In this document: in pieces, positions 9,201 to 16,580 of the stretch
How positions within the stretch are numbered: the stretch's first letter is position 1
Layout of the letters: every line of letters begins with the position of its first letter
Source: Tachypleus tridentatus
Taxonomy: Eukaryota > Arthropoda > Merostomata > Xiphosura > Limulidae
Assembly: GCF_004210375.1 (NCBI RefSeq)
Contig: NC_134830.1
Location: forward strand, 67,062,326-67,126,325
Length of the DNA: 64,000 bases
Reading direction: 5' to 3'
The notes under the pieces: model-generated
Told to the model about the DNA's origin: nothing
Seen by the model: only the letters and a program-made list of their open reading frames with translations
Databases searched by the model: none
Made by a program: the position numbers and the translations under genes

Positions 9201-11379
9201 TAAGTAATTAATTCTATCACCCAGCTCTGCTTACAGATGTTCCTAAATTAAAGATAAAAAAAACAAACCCCAAATGATTAGAATATATAAAATGAACATG
9301 CATACACAAAAATATATTAATTTTGACAGACATAGTACTGTGCACTAAATTAACAAAAACACCCCGGAACAAATGTTACAATAAAGACTAGGAAACTAGT
9401 TTCAATATTTAAAGGTGTCTTCTTTTTTCAATTCAGAAGATGCGAGAAAGTCTTGAGAATAGCTTTTTTTGTCTCTGTATTAATATTTCACATCAAAAGT
9501 GTAATTTGTTTCAGTAATTTTTACATACTTACTTTGGGTCAGATGGGTCCATTCCAGGAATGCTAGTTGCTTTGGCAGAACCCTAAAACAATGTTCACAC
9601 AGCATCTTTAATACATTGAATAAAAATCACTGAATGCAAGTATTTAATCACAATGGTTGTGAACATACTATAACACCTGTTCAATCACTTTTTAGTATTT
9701 TCAAGTATATTGTAATGTAGAAAACAGTTAACATGCTGCACAAGTCTAAGATGTTCTTCAAAGTTTGATTAGTACTACTACTACTATAGTTGTGGTTCAG
9801 ACAATTATTTGTACAACTAGTTTAATTGTGAATTGTAATCTTTTTTTCCTATTTAAGTCACTACACCACATACATTAAAATCAGTTTTAAGGTTTTTAAG
9901 TACATAAAAAACCAACAGCCATCTACTTAAAAGGTATTATACATACAATGCTTGTGTAAGACATTTCAACTGGTGAATACTAGATTCATATAATTGACAA
10001 AGGGTCGTTCCATGTCAAATTATCCAGATTTTGGAAAATTTTCCAGGTGACCCCTTCAGAATGATTTGAAAAAATTCACGTGCTCATCTACCCATATAAT
10101 GAAAAATTACCAAAGATGAGATTAATATCTCTAAGTTTCTGATTTACAGCCCTGTAAAATTTAAGTAATTTTTTTTTATTTTTGGCGAATTCATTTTCGG
10201 GCAACTTTAGCTGCTTAAAGCTGCAAGAGTAATGGTGGTAGAAGGCTGAAATTTGCTACACTGACTGAATTAATCTCACAGAATTAAAAAATGGTCTCAA
10301 ACCAAGTTTATCTCTCTTAGGATTTGCATACTGAGGCAGTAAAATGATCAGAGAATACTTTAAAAAATTATAACTCAAAAAGTAGGTTGAACACCACCCT
10401 GATTTTTTTTAATCATATTCAAAGATGTAAGAATATGTGGTAAAAATCTGAAAAGGCTGAATAACTGGTGACATGGTCAAACTGTGGCCTAAGTAGGGCT
10501 AGTTTTAGCTAAATCATAAAATGTTGCATGCAAATAAATTTTTTTACAGATCTAATTGACTTTTAACTACAACAATTACTGATTTACTAACTGATATGTT
10601 ATAGGAAATTTGAAACAAAAATTCAGCTTTGTATCATATTAAGTCTTAGAGCTATGGCTTATTACATAAACCAATGTTTTTTACGATTTTGGGTTTTCAG
10701 GTGATTTTGCTGCCTCACTATGCAAATCCTAAAAGATAAACTAGGTTTGAGACCATTTTGGAATTCTGTGAGATTAATTCAGTCATTGTAGCAAATTTCA
10801 CCCTTCTACCACCATTACTCTTGCAACTTTAGCAGCCAAAAGTTGCCCAAAAATGAATTCGCCAAAAATAAAAAACAACAACTAAATTTTACAGGGCTGT
10901 AAATCAGAAACTATCAGAGATATTGATCAAATCTTTGGCAGTTTTTCATTATATGGGTAAATGAGAACATGTGAATTTTTTTCAAGGCATTCTATGGGGG
11001 TTACCTGCAGCCCCCTGGATGATTTAACATGGAATGACCCCAAATTATTATGAGTTTAAACAATAATTATTTTATGAGGTTAATATATGTGTGACAATGT
11101 AATAAACTATTGACACTAGAAATTCGGCCGGTTTAATTTTGGCCGAACAACATTTTTAAACTTGCCATATCAGCGATAGATATATGCATAATTATAGATC
11201 AGACTTAATAATACTAATTGCTGGCCTGGGAAAATAGACTATAACAGTAAATTGGTAATAATTTATATAAATTTTAGTATTAAATTAAAATAAAAACGAA
11301 TTCTTACCGGATACAAATAAAATACTATAATAAGTAAAAAGATCACGAAGCTAATTGCAAATATTGCAAAGTCCAACAT
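80..11379 (-). CDS. CYP20A1: Cytochrome P450 CYP20A1-like, first four coding exons (3' part outside the window)
   Basis: Membrane-anchored haem monooxygenase of the orphan CYP20 family, substrate unknown. The four exons join in frame into 146 residues of an expected ~460. Residues 3-22 form an N-terminal signal anchor, followed by a short Pro/Gly hinge (IPGMDP near residue 33). Next comes the family-typical stretch with VPDILQAGSLHNFL and GPIASFWMG, then the region leading to helix C (NGTEGRKRRQQF, residues 117-128). The usual C-helix WxxxR tryptophan is replaced by Gly121 while the Arg is kept. The order and wording match vertebrate CYP20A1 (hinge, NLPDIVNSGSLHEFL, GPVVSFWFG) as I remember it. 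Helix I, ExxR and the haem-Cys loop lie beyond the left edge. Introns are 6.8, 2.3 and 1.7 kb. Seen: frames and splice sites. Inferred: orthology. The gene is divergent from the carbonyl reductase gene to its right. Confidence 0.88.
560..720 (-). repeat. Dispersed repeat with hammerhead-like core, probably Penelope-element terminal sequence
   Basis: Minus-strand positions 612-581 read CCTGACGATGACC, then GAAGAA, then GGTCGAAACGTT. This is a CTGANGA box, a 4-bp hairpin GACC/GGTC and a GAAAC box, the arrangement of a hammerhead catalytic core, but with one extra T before the hairpin. It is richer in CpG and GC than its surroundings (for example TTTCGACC, GACCGGAAGC, GGGCGG). Similar phrases are common near ends of Penelope-like elements in animals, as I recall. 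No RT is seen next to it. Confidence 0.45.
924..1033. repeat. Two-copy 52-bp tandem duplication
   Basis: Two copies start with ATTATTGCACTATTAGC at 924 and 976, exactly 52 bp apart. Each ends GTGAAATGTTGGCTGA and they differ at only a few positions. The first copy contains CCTGATGA followed by TCAC-AATA-GTGA and AAATG, a degraded form of the same box-hairpin-box pattern as the 581-612 motif. Probably a non-coding retroelement terminus. Confidence 0.7.
2704..3330 (-). mobile_element. 3' end of a non-LTR retrotransposon (Jockey/I-like), 5'-truncated
   Basis: Read on the minus strand from about 3,270 to 3,085, one frame gives WPSCFCKDRREEVVLARL, then HRFLTHHFLLSGTDAQ, then MCGLCGTQVTIEHILLTC. 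This is the C-terminal tail of Jockey/I-type reverse transcriptase proteins, with the CxxC..H..C zinc-binding signature after a conserved LxRLRxGHxxLTH-like stretch. The following 350 nt are 3' UTR ending near 2,706 with GTAGCTTTGTGCCAATAAAC. Stops and a frameshift appear upstream of 3,290, so it is a dead copy. Exact clade uncertain. Confidence 0.75.
3400..4090 (+). pseudogene. CR1-type LINE ORF remnant with GDSL/SGNH esterase-like domain
   Basis: Plus-strand reading, with at least two frame changes, gives KKVIIISESLTRHVCR (3,576-3,620), then VVIHVGANNVGKGR (about 3,706-3,745), then GLHLNNIETALFAMAIN (about 3,973-4,025). These correspond to SGNH block I (GDSL, here degraded to SESL with the nucleophile Ser kept), the GxND-like block (GANN) and the final block with the catalytic His (GLHLN). 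Such esterase domains are known in ORF1-type proteins of some CR1 LINEs. The following endonuclease/RT is not recognisable, so this is a truncated relic. It lies on the opposite strand to the LINE end at 2,704-3,330 and is a separate insertion. Confidence 0.68.
4700..6680 (-). mobile_element. Penelope-like retroelement remnant (RT plus GIY-YIG endonuclease), split by a SINE
   Basis: The minus strand encodes, in order, an N-terminal part (about 6,680-6,300, heavily degraded), an RT stretch VIFVDPLFINILVDEIIDF (about 5,615-5,555), then NPLFPIL-like text near 5,430, then QYVNDIFSVW (about 5,340-5,310), then YIGEMGRSLDNRLAEHKKF (about 5,000-4,940) with WASAKPIHRTTNYVERRIL. The last part is a GIY-YIG nuclease and the pair RT+GIY-YIG defines Penelope-like elements. 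The RT metal-binding YxDD is altered to YVND, and many stops and frameshifts are present. A SINE sits at 5,899-6,174. Confidence 0.8.
5899..6174 (-). mobile_element. tRNA-derived SINE, family 1, full length
   Basis: On the minus strand it has a tRNA-like head with an anticodon-loop region CTCGTAAT and a B-box GGTTCG-type segment degraded to CGGGTTCGCGC. The common body follows (TGACGGTCAATCCCAC, GGGTGGTGATGACTAGC) and the tail GTAGCTTTGTGCGAAATTCC then (CAAA)n. It is flanked by the perfect 12-bp target duplication CATTATGGAAAA (5,887-5,898 and 6,175-6,186), so both ends are certain. It inserted into the Penelope-like element. Confidence 0.93.
7033..7202 (-). CDS. CYP20A1: CYP20A1-like coding exon 3
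   Basis: 170 nt: one base completing Lys41, then 56 codons (residues 42-97), then one base of Val98. The acceptor is CATACTTTAG ending at 7,203; the donor is CCAG|GTATGC at 7,032. It encodes EGNVPDILQAGSLHNFLENL through SIAAPELFEQQLHVFDKP, the most family-diagnostic segment of the gene. The open frame continues to 6,959 past the donor, but that stretch has no P450 similarity and the splice to exon 4 restores it. Confidence 0.92.
7203..9532 (-). other. CYP20A1-like intron 2 (2.3 kb)
   Basis: AT-rich intron without recognisable coding sequence or transposon. Only short homopolymer runs are visible. Confidence 0.7.
9533..9582 (-). CDS. CYP20A1: CYP20A1-like coding exon 2
   Basis: 50 nt, too short for ORF prediction. 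Acceptor TTGTTTTAG before 9,582; donor AA|GTAAGT at 9,532. Encodes GSAKATSIPGMDPSDP plus two bases of a Lys codon finished by exon 3. This is the hinge between the membrane anchor and the catalytic domain; IPG-(M/I)-xP followed by K(E/D)GN(V/L)PDI matches CYP20A1. Confidence 0.9.
9583..11307 (-). other. CYP20A1-like intron 1 (1.7 kb), largely a foldback element
   Basis: The intron contains the foldback element at 10,002-11,040. The remaining flanks, about 9,583-10,001 and 11,041-11,307, are plain AT-rich sequence. Confidence 0.75.
10002..11040. mobile_element. 1,039-bp foldback (long-TIR) DNA element, non-autonomous
   Basis: The left end GGGTCGTTCCATGTCAAAT is mirrored at the right end (reverse complement GGGTCATTCCATGTTAAAT). 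The inverted similarity continues inward for about 340 bp per arm (roughly 10,002-10,345 against 10,700-11,040), for example GAATTCATTTTCGGGCAAC against its complement near 10,840-10,860. A spacer of about 350 bp separates the arms. Flanking tetranucleotides are CAAA on both sides (9,998-10,001 and 11,041-11,044), consistent with a 4-bp target duplication. No ORF of note. I cannot assign a superfamily. Confidence 0.85.
11308..11379 (-). CDS. CYP20A1: CYP20A1-like coding exon 1 (start codon)
   Basis: 72 nt, 24 codons: MLDFAIFAISFVIFLLIIVF then YLYP, a single hydrophobic signal-anchor helix. Donor CCG|GTAAGA at 11,307, phase 0. The start fits because vertebrate CYP20A1 also begins MLDFAIFAVTF..LYP, as I recall. 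Immediately upstream on the minus strand is a possible acceptor TTTTGTTTTAG (around 11,394), so a 5' UTR intron is possible. Confidence 0.92.
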
Positions 11380-11830
11380 AGTTTAATCAGGTACTAAAAC
11401 AAAAGTAAATAAATCAACTGAAATTGAAATACCCTAGAATACTTAAAAGCTGAACTATCTAATTAATTTGTTTGACCTATGAACATGACCACAAAAGAGA
11501 ATAACATGAATGCAATAACGTCAGAAACATCAAGCTTTAATCTTATTTTTACGAAAATGTCTAACACCATTAACACGTTAGATATCCCATAATCCAGAAA
11601 AACGCTAAGCATTGTGTGCATGCGCGAAATAAGCGAGCCCATCTCGCGTGTCAAATTATTTTCTCAGTCTGTCAGTTTTTCCGACTGGTTTTGTTACTTA
11701 GTAGTTCAGCCGTACTTCTGAAAGCTCGTAACACCAAAAAATGCGTTTAGATACTCGTGGTAGACACAGCACAGGTAGTCTGTTACGTAGCTTTGCGTTT
11801 AAGAAGAACCAAGCAAACAAACTTTTATTT
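11380..11830 (-). promoter_or_regulatory. Probable CYP20A1-like promoter and 5' UTR region (CpG-retaining)
   Basis: This stretch has many CpG dinucleotides (for example GCATGCGCGAAATAAGCG, ATCTCGCGTG, TTACGTAGCTTTGCG), whereas most of the window is CpG-poor. In invertebrates with mosaic methylation, CpG is typically preserved at unmethylated promoters. Position directly 5' of the CYP20A1-like start codon supports this. No TATA box is claimed; the transcription start is unknown. Confidence 0.45.
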
Positions 11831-11988
11831 TATGTATGTCTTAATTATGTTGAAATTAAAAAAAAACAAAAAAAACTTTTGATTCAAGGTTAAATAATGG
11901 TTGTAATTCAAAGCAAAAGTTTCTTCAGCTTAATATAATGAGAACACACATTTGATACATATGTGACAGTTACAAACATTAAATTCGA

Positions 11989-12264
11989 GAGGCCTACCAT
12001 GGCCAGATGGTTAAGGCACTCAATTCCTAATCTCAGGGCCGAATGTTCGAATCCCCTTCACACCAAATATGCACACCTTTTCAGCCGTGGGGGCGTTATA
12101 ATGTGACGGTCACTCCCACTATTCGTTGGTAAAAGAGTAGCCCAAGAGTTGGCGGTGGGTGGTGATGACTGGCTGCTTCCCCTTTAGTCTTATACTGCTA
12201 AATTAGGTACGGCTAGCGCAGATAGCCCTCGTGTAACTTGCGCGAATTTCAAAACAAACAAAAT
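11989..12264 (+). mobile_element. tRNA-derived SINE, family 1
   Basis: Head with A-box-like GGCCAGATGG and B-box GTTCGAATCCC (12,045-12,055). The body includes GGCGGTGGGTGGTGATGACT and the tail TAACTTGCGCGAATTTC then AAAACAAACAAA. It is flanked by imperfect repeats (AAATTCG on the left, TTAATTCG on the right). The head is close to tRNA but the anticodon region is degraded. It lies between the two divergent genes. Confidence 0.9.
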
Positions 12265-13250
12265 AATTTAATTCGTGAATGTTTCAAAATATACGTATTC
12301 AATCTTCAGAAAGCTATATTAACTAAACAATGGCGTGCAACATTTAGAATAACGAAACATGATCTGTTTTCGACAATCTGTGCGATACTGTAACAAAATA
12401 GAACTTATTATTTTAATTTTTACTGCATGTCGAGCTTGTAAACGCAAACGTCCTGATGAGCTCAAACGTATTATAAAGGTCATTATCACTCTTATAATAA
12501 AGCAGTATCTAACAAATTACCGATATTAAAAAAATTAATATGAAGCTGAGAGTTTATCATAGCACTTACTTAATGTAAGAAAATAGCGTGAAAATGGCGT
12601 TTACTGTGTTTAGAATATATATCGGTCATCCTTGATTACAGGTCGTGAAACCAGAAGTGTATATTAGAAATCAAATTGAGATTTTAAATGAGTATTTCTT
12701 TATTGTGCTTAAGAAGAAATAAGTAATCGATTATATAACCCAACTCTACTTGATGATATAATAGTGAATTTACTATTCCGTATTAAGATTGATCATGACA
12801 AAGCAATTTTTGATGAATGGGAAAAAAATTGCACAACTAACTTGCCAATTGTATTATAATATAGTAATATAAAATATAACTATAACAAGACAAATTTGAT
12901 TCTGTGATTTTAATATTTACATAGTTGAGCTCATAGCACGGTTCCAAATTCACGTTCACGAGGTTTGATACTCAGCTTAAATTTATTTCGAACGTCGAAT
13001 CAGTACTAGACGTTTCCAACTTTACCTCGCCTGGTAATTACTTTTCATTTTTACTATTATATTTAATATATTAAAATAATTCTATATACAATAAATGTAG
13101 TGGTTCGTTAGTTATGGTGTTTCATTTTTAAACTAACTTCTTTAAGTTGTTAACTTAGTTTTAAAGTTTAAGGCTAATTATTGTCGAAAGCTAATGTAAA
13201 CGGAAAATGTTGCGTAACACTGGTATCACGTTAGTAACATACTAATACTA
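12265..13250 (+). promoter_or_regulatory. CpG-retaining upstream domain; possible first non-coding exon of the carbonyl reductase gene
   Basis: CpG density remains high (for example ACGCAAACGTCC, CACGTTCACGAGG, TCGAACGTCGAATC) and drops abruptly after about 13,250. A plausible untranslated exon ends at a CGCCTG|GTAATT donor near 13,032; its partner would be the acceptor at 16,517-16,518. This is inference from composition and splice-like sequence only; the initiation site is not visible. Confidence 0.3.
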
Positions 13251-13539
13251 AATCATATCATATGGAGAAGACTGTCATATACCAATATTGTAATTTGTTA
13301 TATGAATGCTTAGAAACAATGAGCATCATTTGACACATCTCAGTTCAAAGGTTGCTAATGATGACAGAGTTACTTACCTTCTTTTAATCAGTGCAATGAA
13401 ACAGGAAAGGAATGAAACAATGCTTTGATTGAATAAAATGTTACAAATGAAATCATAATCCAGAGGTGATTACAAAGAACTTTTGAAGATTTTAGTTGTG
13501 TTTCTAGAAGGCAAGTGATGTTCAGAGCTCCCAGTGAAC

Positions 13540-13905
13540 ACCATTATGCATGTTGGATGGCTCATGCCATATGTGTTATCAAAATATTTCTCTTTCAAGA
13601 ACAGTTCAAACTGACCAACCAGAAATTAAAGACTTTACACAAGCATGCCGTTTCACAGTTGTAGTCTATGTTAGTTTCTGGAAGAAAGCCTCAATTTTGA
13701 AGGTTGCACCTTTCAATGACTTCAGCATGATGTTAAAGTCATCTGTCCATCCTTATCATTCAGTTACTGATTCTGCTATGGAAAGTTTCAAACAGCACTT
13801 ATAATATTTATCAGAAGACTTTGTTGGTTTGGCCCTCTTTGATGACAGAGTTAAAATAATTACCAAATGTGAAATTGTGAATAATCTTGACATTAGAAAG
13901 TAAAC
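13540..13905 (+). pseudogene. Relic of a multicopy invertebrate gene (possible transposon-associated protein)
   Basis: An 84-codon open frame (13,550-13,804) ends in TDSAMESFKQHL. Reading through one stop gives YLSEDFVGLALFDDRV, which resembles a phrase (HLWYLTEELVxLALFDD) that I recall from multicopy, transposon-linked invertebrate proteins. No start, domain boundary or catalytic residue can be defined. It could instead be gag-side sequence of the gypsy relic downstream. Confidence 0.3.
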
Positions 13906-14469
13906 TTTTATTGACTAGAAGGAAAGAATTTTAATATCAAGGCCCCTTTACAATCCTATGTAACAAAGAGGATTCTTAACATATTCTACATCTTAAATGT
14001 AAACATGAAAAGAAAGCATAGACATTCCTAGAGAGAGACTCAGCAAAATGGAAAGTGGTTCCAGAACAGGAAACAATGCAGAAGGCAGCTGCAGGGTTGA
14101 AAAATAAGAATGACTGCACATAGAGAGGTATTGCTCTGATTTAAGCATCTACTCTTCTGTCACTGAGGATGCAAATCAAAAGCAATACAGTTTAAAACTA
14201 CACCAAAAGATATTTCCAATTCCTAGAAAGAAAAATTTAATGTCCTAAGTAATATAATAAATTATTGTTTATTATTATTATTGTTACATGCTGTTCAAAT
14301 ATGCAGGACACCATTACAAATTTTATTTAGTTTGCTAGTGATTTTTCCAACTTTGTTTATGTTACTGAATAAAAACCACAATAAAATCCATTTCATTTGC
14401 CCTTTTCTATAGCCCACCAGTAGTACAGCAGTATGTCTTACAGCAGGTCAATGCCATAGATTACTTGCT
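13906..14469. other. Intergenic AT-rich stretch with a SINE fragment
   Basis: No gene seen. At about 14,412-14,447 there is a 5' fragment of the family 2 SINE head (AGCCCACCAGTAGTACAGC). Confidence 0.5.
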
Positions 14470-15870
14470 CAGAAAATCAAGATACCTTTTCTAGTGAACC
14501 TCATGACTTTGGCTTAAGAAATAAAATATCTGCAAGGTTGATAATAGATTCTACCCCAATATATCAGTTAGTCAAACAACTCCCACTTGCAATGTAGTCT
14601 GAAGCTTTCAAAGACATAGATGCCATGAAGGAACCAGAAGTAATAGAAGTGAATACTGCTCCATGGACATTGATGAATGTATTTATGAAGAAGAAAGATG
14701 GGTCAACATGGTTCAACATCGACTAATGAAAGATGAATGAAGACAAAAAAAAAGATGTTTACCCACTGCTAAGGATAGACTCTACTTTGAATGTTATATA
14801 TGGATCACAATTTTTTTAAATATTAGACCTGAAGTTTGGATGTTGACATGTTCAACTTGACAAAGCAAGCAGAGATGAAAGAGCCAGTTTTTACTACAAA
14901 CTTGTTGTGTTACTGTTTGAATTATATGATGCACCTGCTACATTTCAACCACTAATAGAGTGTACTTTCTCTGAACTATCCTGGAACATCAACTCATCTA
15001 ATCGGGTGACATAATCAGACATGAGAATACTTTTGATAATGTTTATGATGGCCTAAGGAAAATCTTGGATCAACTGAGGAAAGAAAATATCATGCTTAAT
15101 CTCAGAAAATATGAATTGTTCCTTTAACAGATGAGTTTCCTGGGAAACAGTCAGCAGAGAAAAAGTGTTTACGAACTCATGTAAGATTTAAATTTTTCGG
15201 AGCTGGTCAACACAAAATAACTTGCATGAATATATGACTATACTCCTAGTCTTGTCATTTTGTAGAACCAACCTCTGTTATAACTCATCCTCTATACAAC
15301 TTATGAAAAAAAAAAAACATTATTGGACTACTTATGATGTAAAGGCATTCAATAAACTGAAAAAAAAAAAAAAATTACTACTGCTATGTTAATATATTCA
15401 ACTTAAGGAGATCCACTTCTCTTAGATGCTATTAATTTTACACTAGAAGCAGTATAATTGCAAATGAACATATGATAGCCTACTATAGCAAGGCTATGAA
15501 TACTGCAGAAGGAAAGTATTGTACAACTCTGAAAGAGCTATTACGTGTTGTTTGAGCCCAAAGCCATTTCTGTCATTACAATATGGACAAAATTTTACAC
15601 TCTAAACAGATCATGCAACACTAAAGTAGCTGGTTAATCTTCATAATCCAAAAGGCCAGATAACAAGATGGTTCCAGAAACTTCTGGAGTACAACTTTAA
15701 TGTCAAGCATCACCCTGGACAGAAACACAGAAATGCTCAAGTATTATCCCAAAGACTATGTGTTAATGTCGAAGATAAGCACAGTCAAAACGGGGAAACA
15801 CAAGATAGTAAAGATGGCCAACTTAAGATACATGAAAGTATATTCCAAGATGTGAAACCCACAAGTAATG
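14470..15870 (+). pseudogene. Ty3/gypsy-type LTR retrotransposon pol relic (RT and RNase H)
   Basis: Conceptual reading with frameshifts gives EVIEVNTAPWTLMNVFMKKK then DGSTWFNID (about 14,638-14,722), then KDVYPLLRIDSTLNVIYGSQ and ILDLKFG, then LYDAPATFQPLIE (about 14,925-14,960). These match the gypsy RT sequence VIEPS.SPWASPVVLVKKKDGS..YPLPRID..L.GA..FSTLDLKSG and APATFQRLM. The YxDD motif is not found. RNase H/tether text follows at 15,470-15,760: IAYYSKAMNTAEGKYC, then a stretch equivalent to YNFxVxHxPGRKHxNADALSR. No LTRs or integrase are seen, and stops are numerous. Confidence 0.78.
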
Positions 15871-16518
15871 ATGAATAAATAATATGGTCAAACACTCAAT
15901 AAAGACATGCTCAGACAGAAGACACAAGGTTGAAATAAATTATTCAGTGGATCAAGAATAGTAGAAAAAATATGAGGATATTCTTAAAACTGATTCACTG
16001 ATATGCCAAATGTTAATTCAAAAATAACATCTCTAAGAGTTAGTTTAAATTAGTTCAGTATAATTAATGAACCACATCTGTTTGTAGGATTCTAAATGAC
16101 ATTTACTTATAACAGAGCCATTTACTAACACAGCACAAATAGAACACATAAGCCCATGCATAATTTTTTGAAATTAAGGTAGGAGAGAAAGGGACTAACT
16201 TTCACAAAATGAGGAATATCTGCACATCTCAAATGTCTGCAGAGAAGTGAGTGTCATATATAATAGACATAAAGTAAAGAAAATCATAGAATCAGTTATA
16301 CTTAACATAATCCTTAAAACTCCTGTTGTACATTGAAAAACATGTTTTACACATACATTTTAACACATTATGTTGATGATATTGTAAATTAGTTGTTTAC
16401 ATATGTAGTAAGACCAATGATACCAGAAGCAGTAAGTGCCCTGCACAGGATATTTATGTTATATTTACTGTAACTAGCATCATATTAATCAAAACCTTTC
16501 TTTATGTTCAATGAACAG
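15871..16518 (+). other. Upstream flank or 5' UTR intron of the carbonyl reductase gene
   Basis: AT-rich, no recognisable gene or repeat. It ends in a fair acceptor, CTTTATGTTCAATGAACAG at 16,518, which could join a distant untranslated exon. Confidence 0.45.
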
Positions 16519-16532
16519 GTAAAAAGGAATTC

Positions 16533-16550
16533 ATGGGTGCTGAGTATTGA
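16533..16550 (+). promoter_or_regulatory. Short upstream ORF in the 5' leader
   Basis: ATG GGT GCT GAG TAT TGA, five codons, closing 9 nt before the main start codon. It is in the leader if the exon begins at 16,519. Such a uORF can lower or condition translation of the main frame; whether it is used is unknown. Confidence 0.4.
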
Positions 16551-16559
16551 AAATTCAGT

Positions 16560-16580
16560 ATGAAGAATAAAGTAGCTGTG
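16560..16580 (+). CDS. CBR1: CBR1-like coding exon 1 (start codon)
   Basis: 21 coding nt, MKNKVAV, followed by donor GTG|GTAAGT at 16,581, phase 0. It is the first strand of the Rossmann fold and joins directly to VTGANRGIG in exon 2. Chosen because it is the only upstream ATG seen that gives the expected short xxxxVAVVTG beginning with a strong donor. Tiny exon, not detectable as an ORF. Confidence 0.88.
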
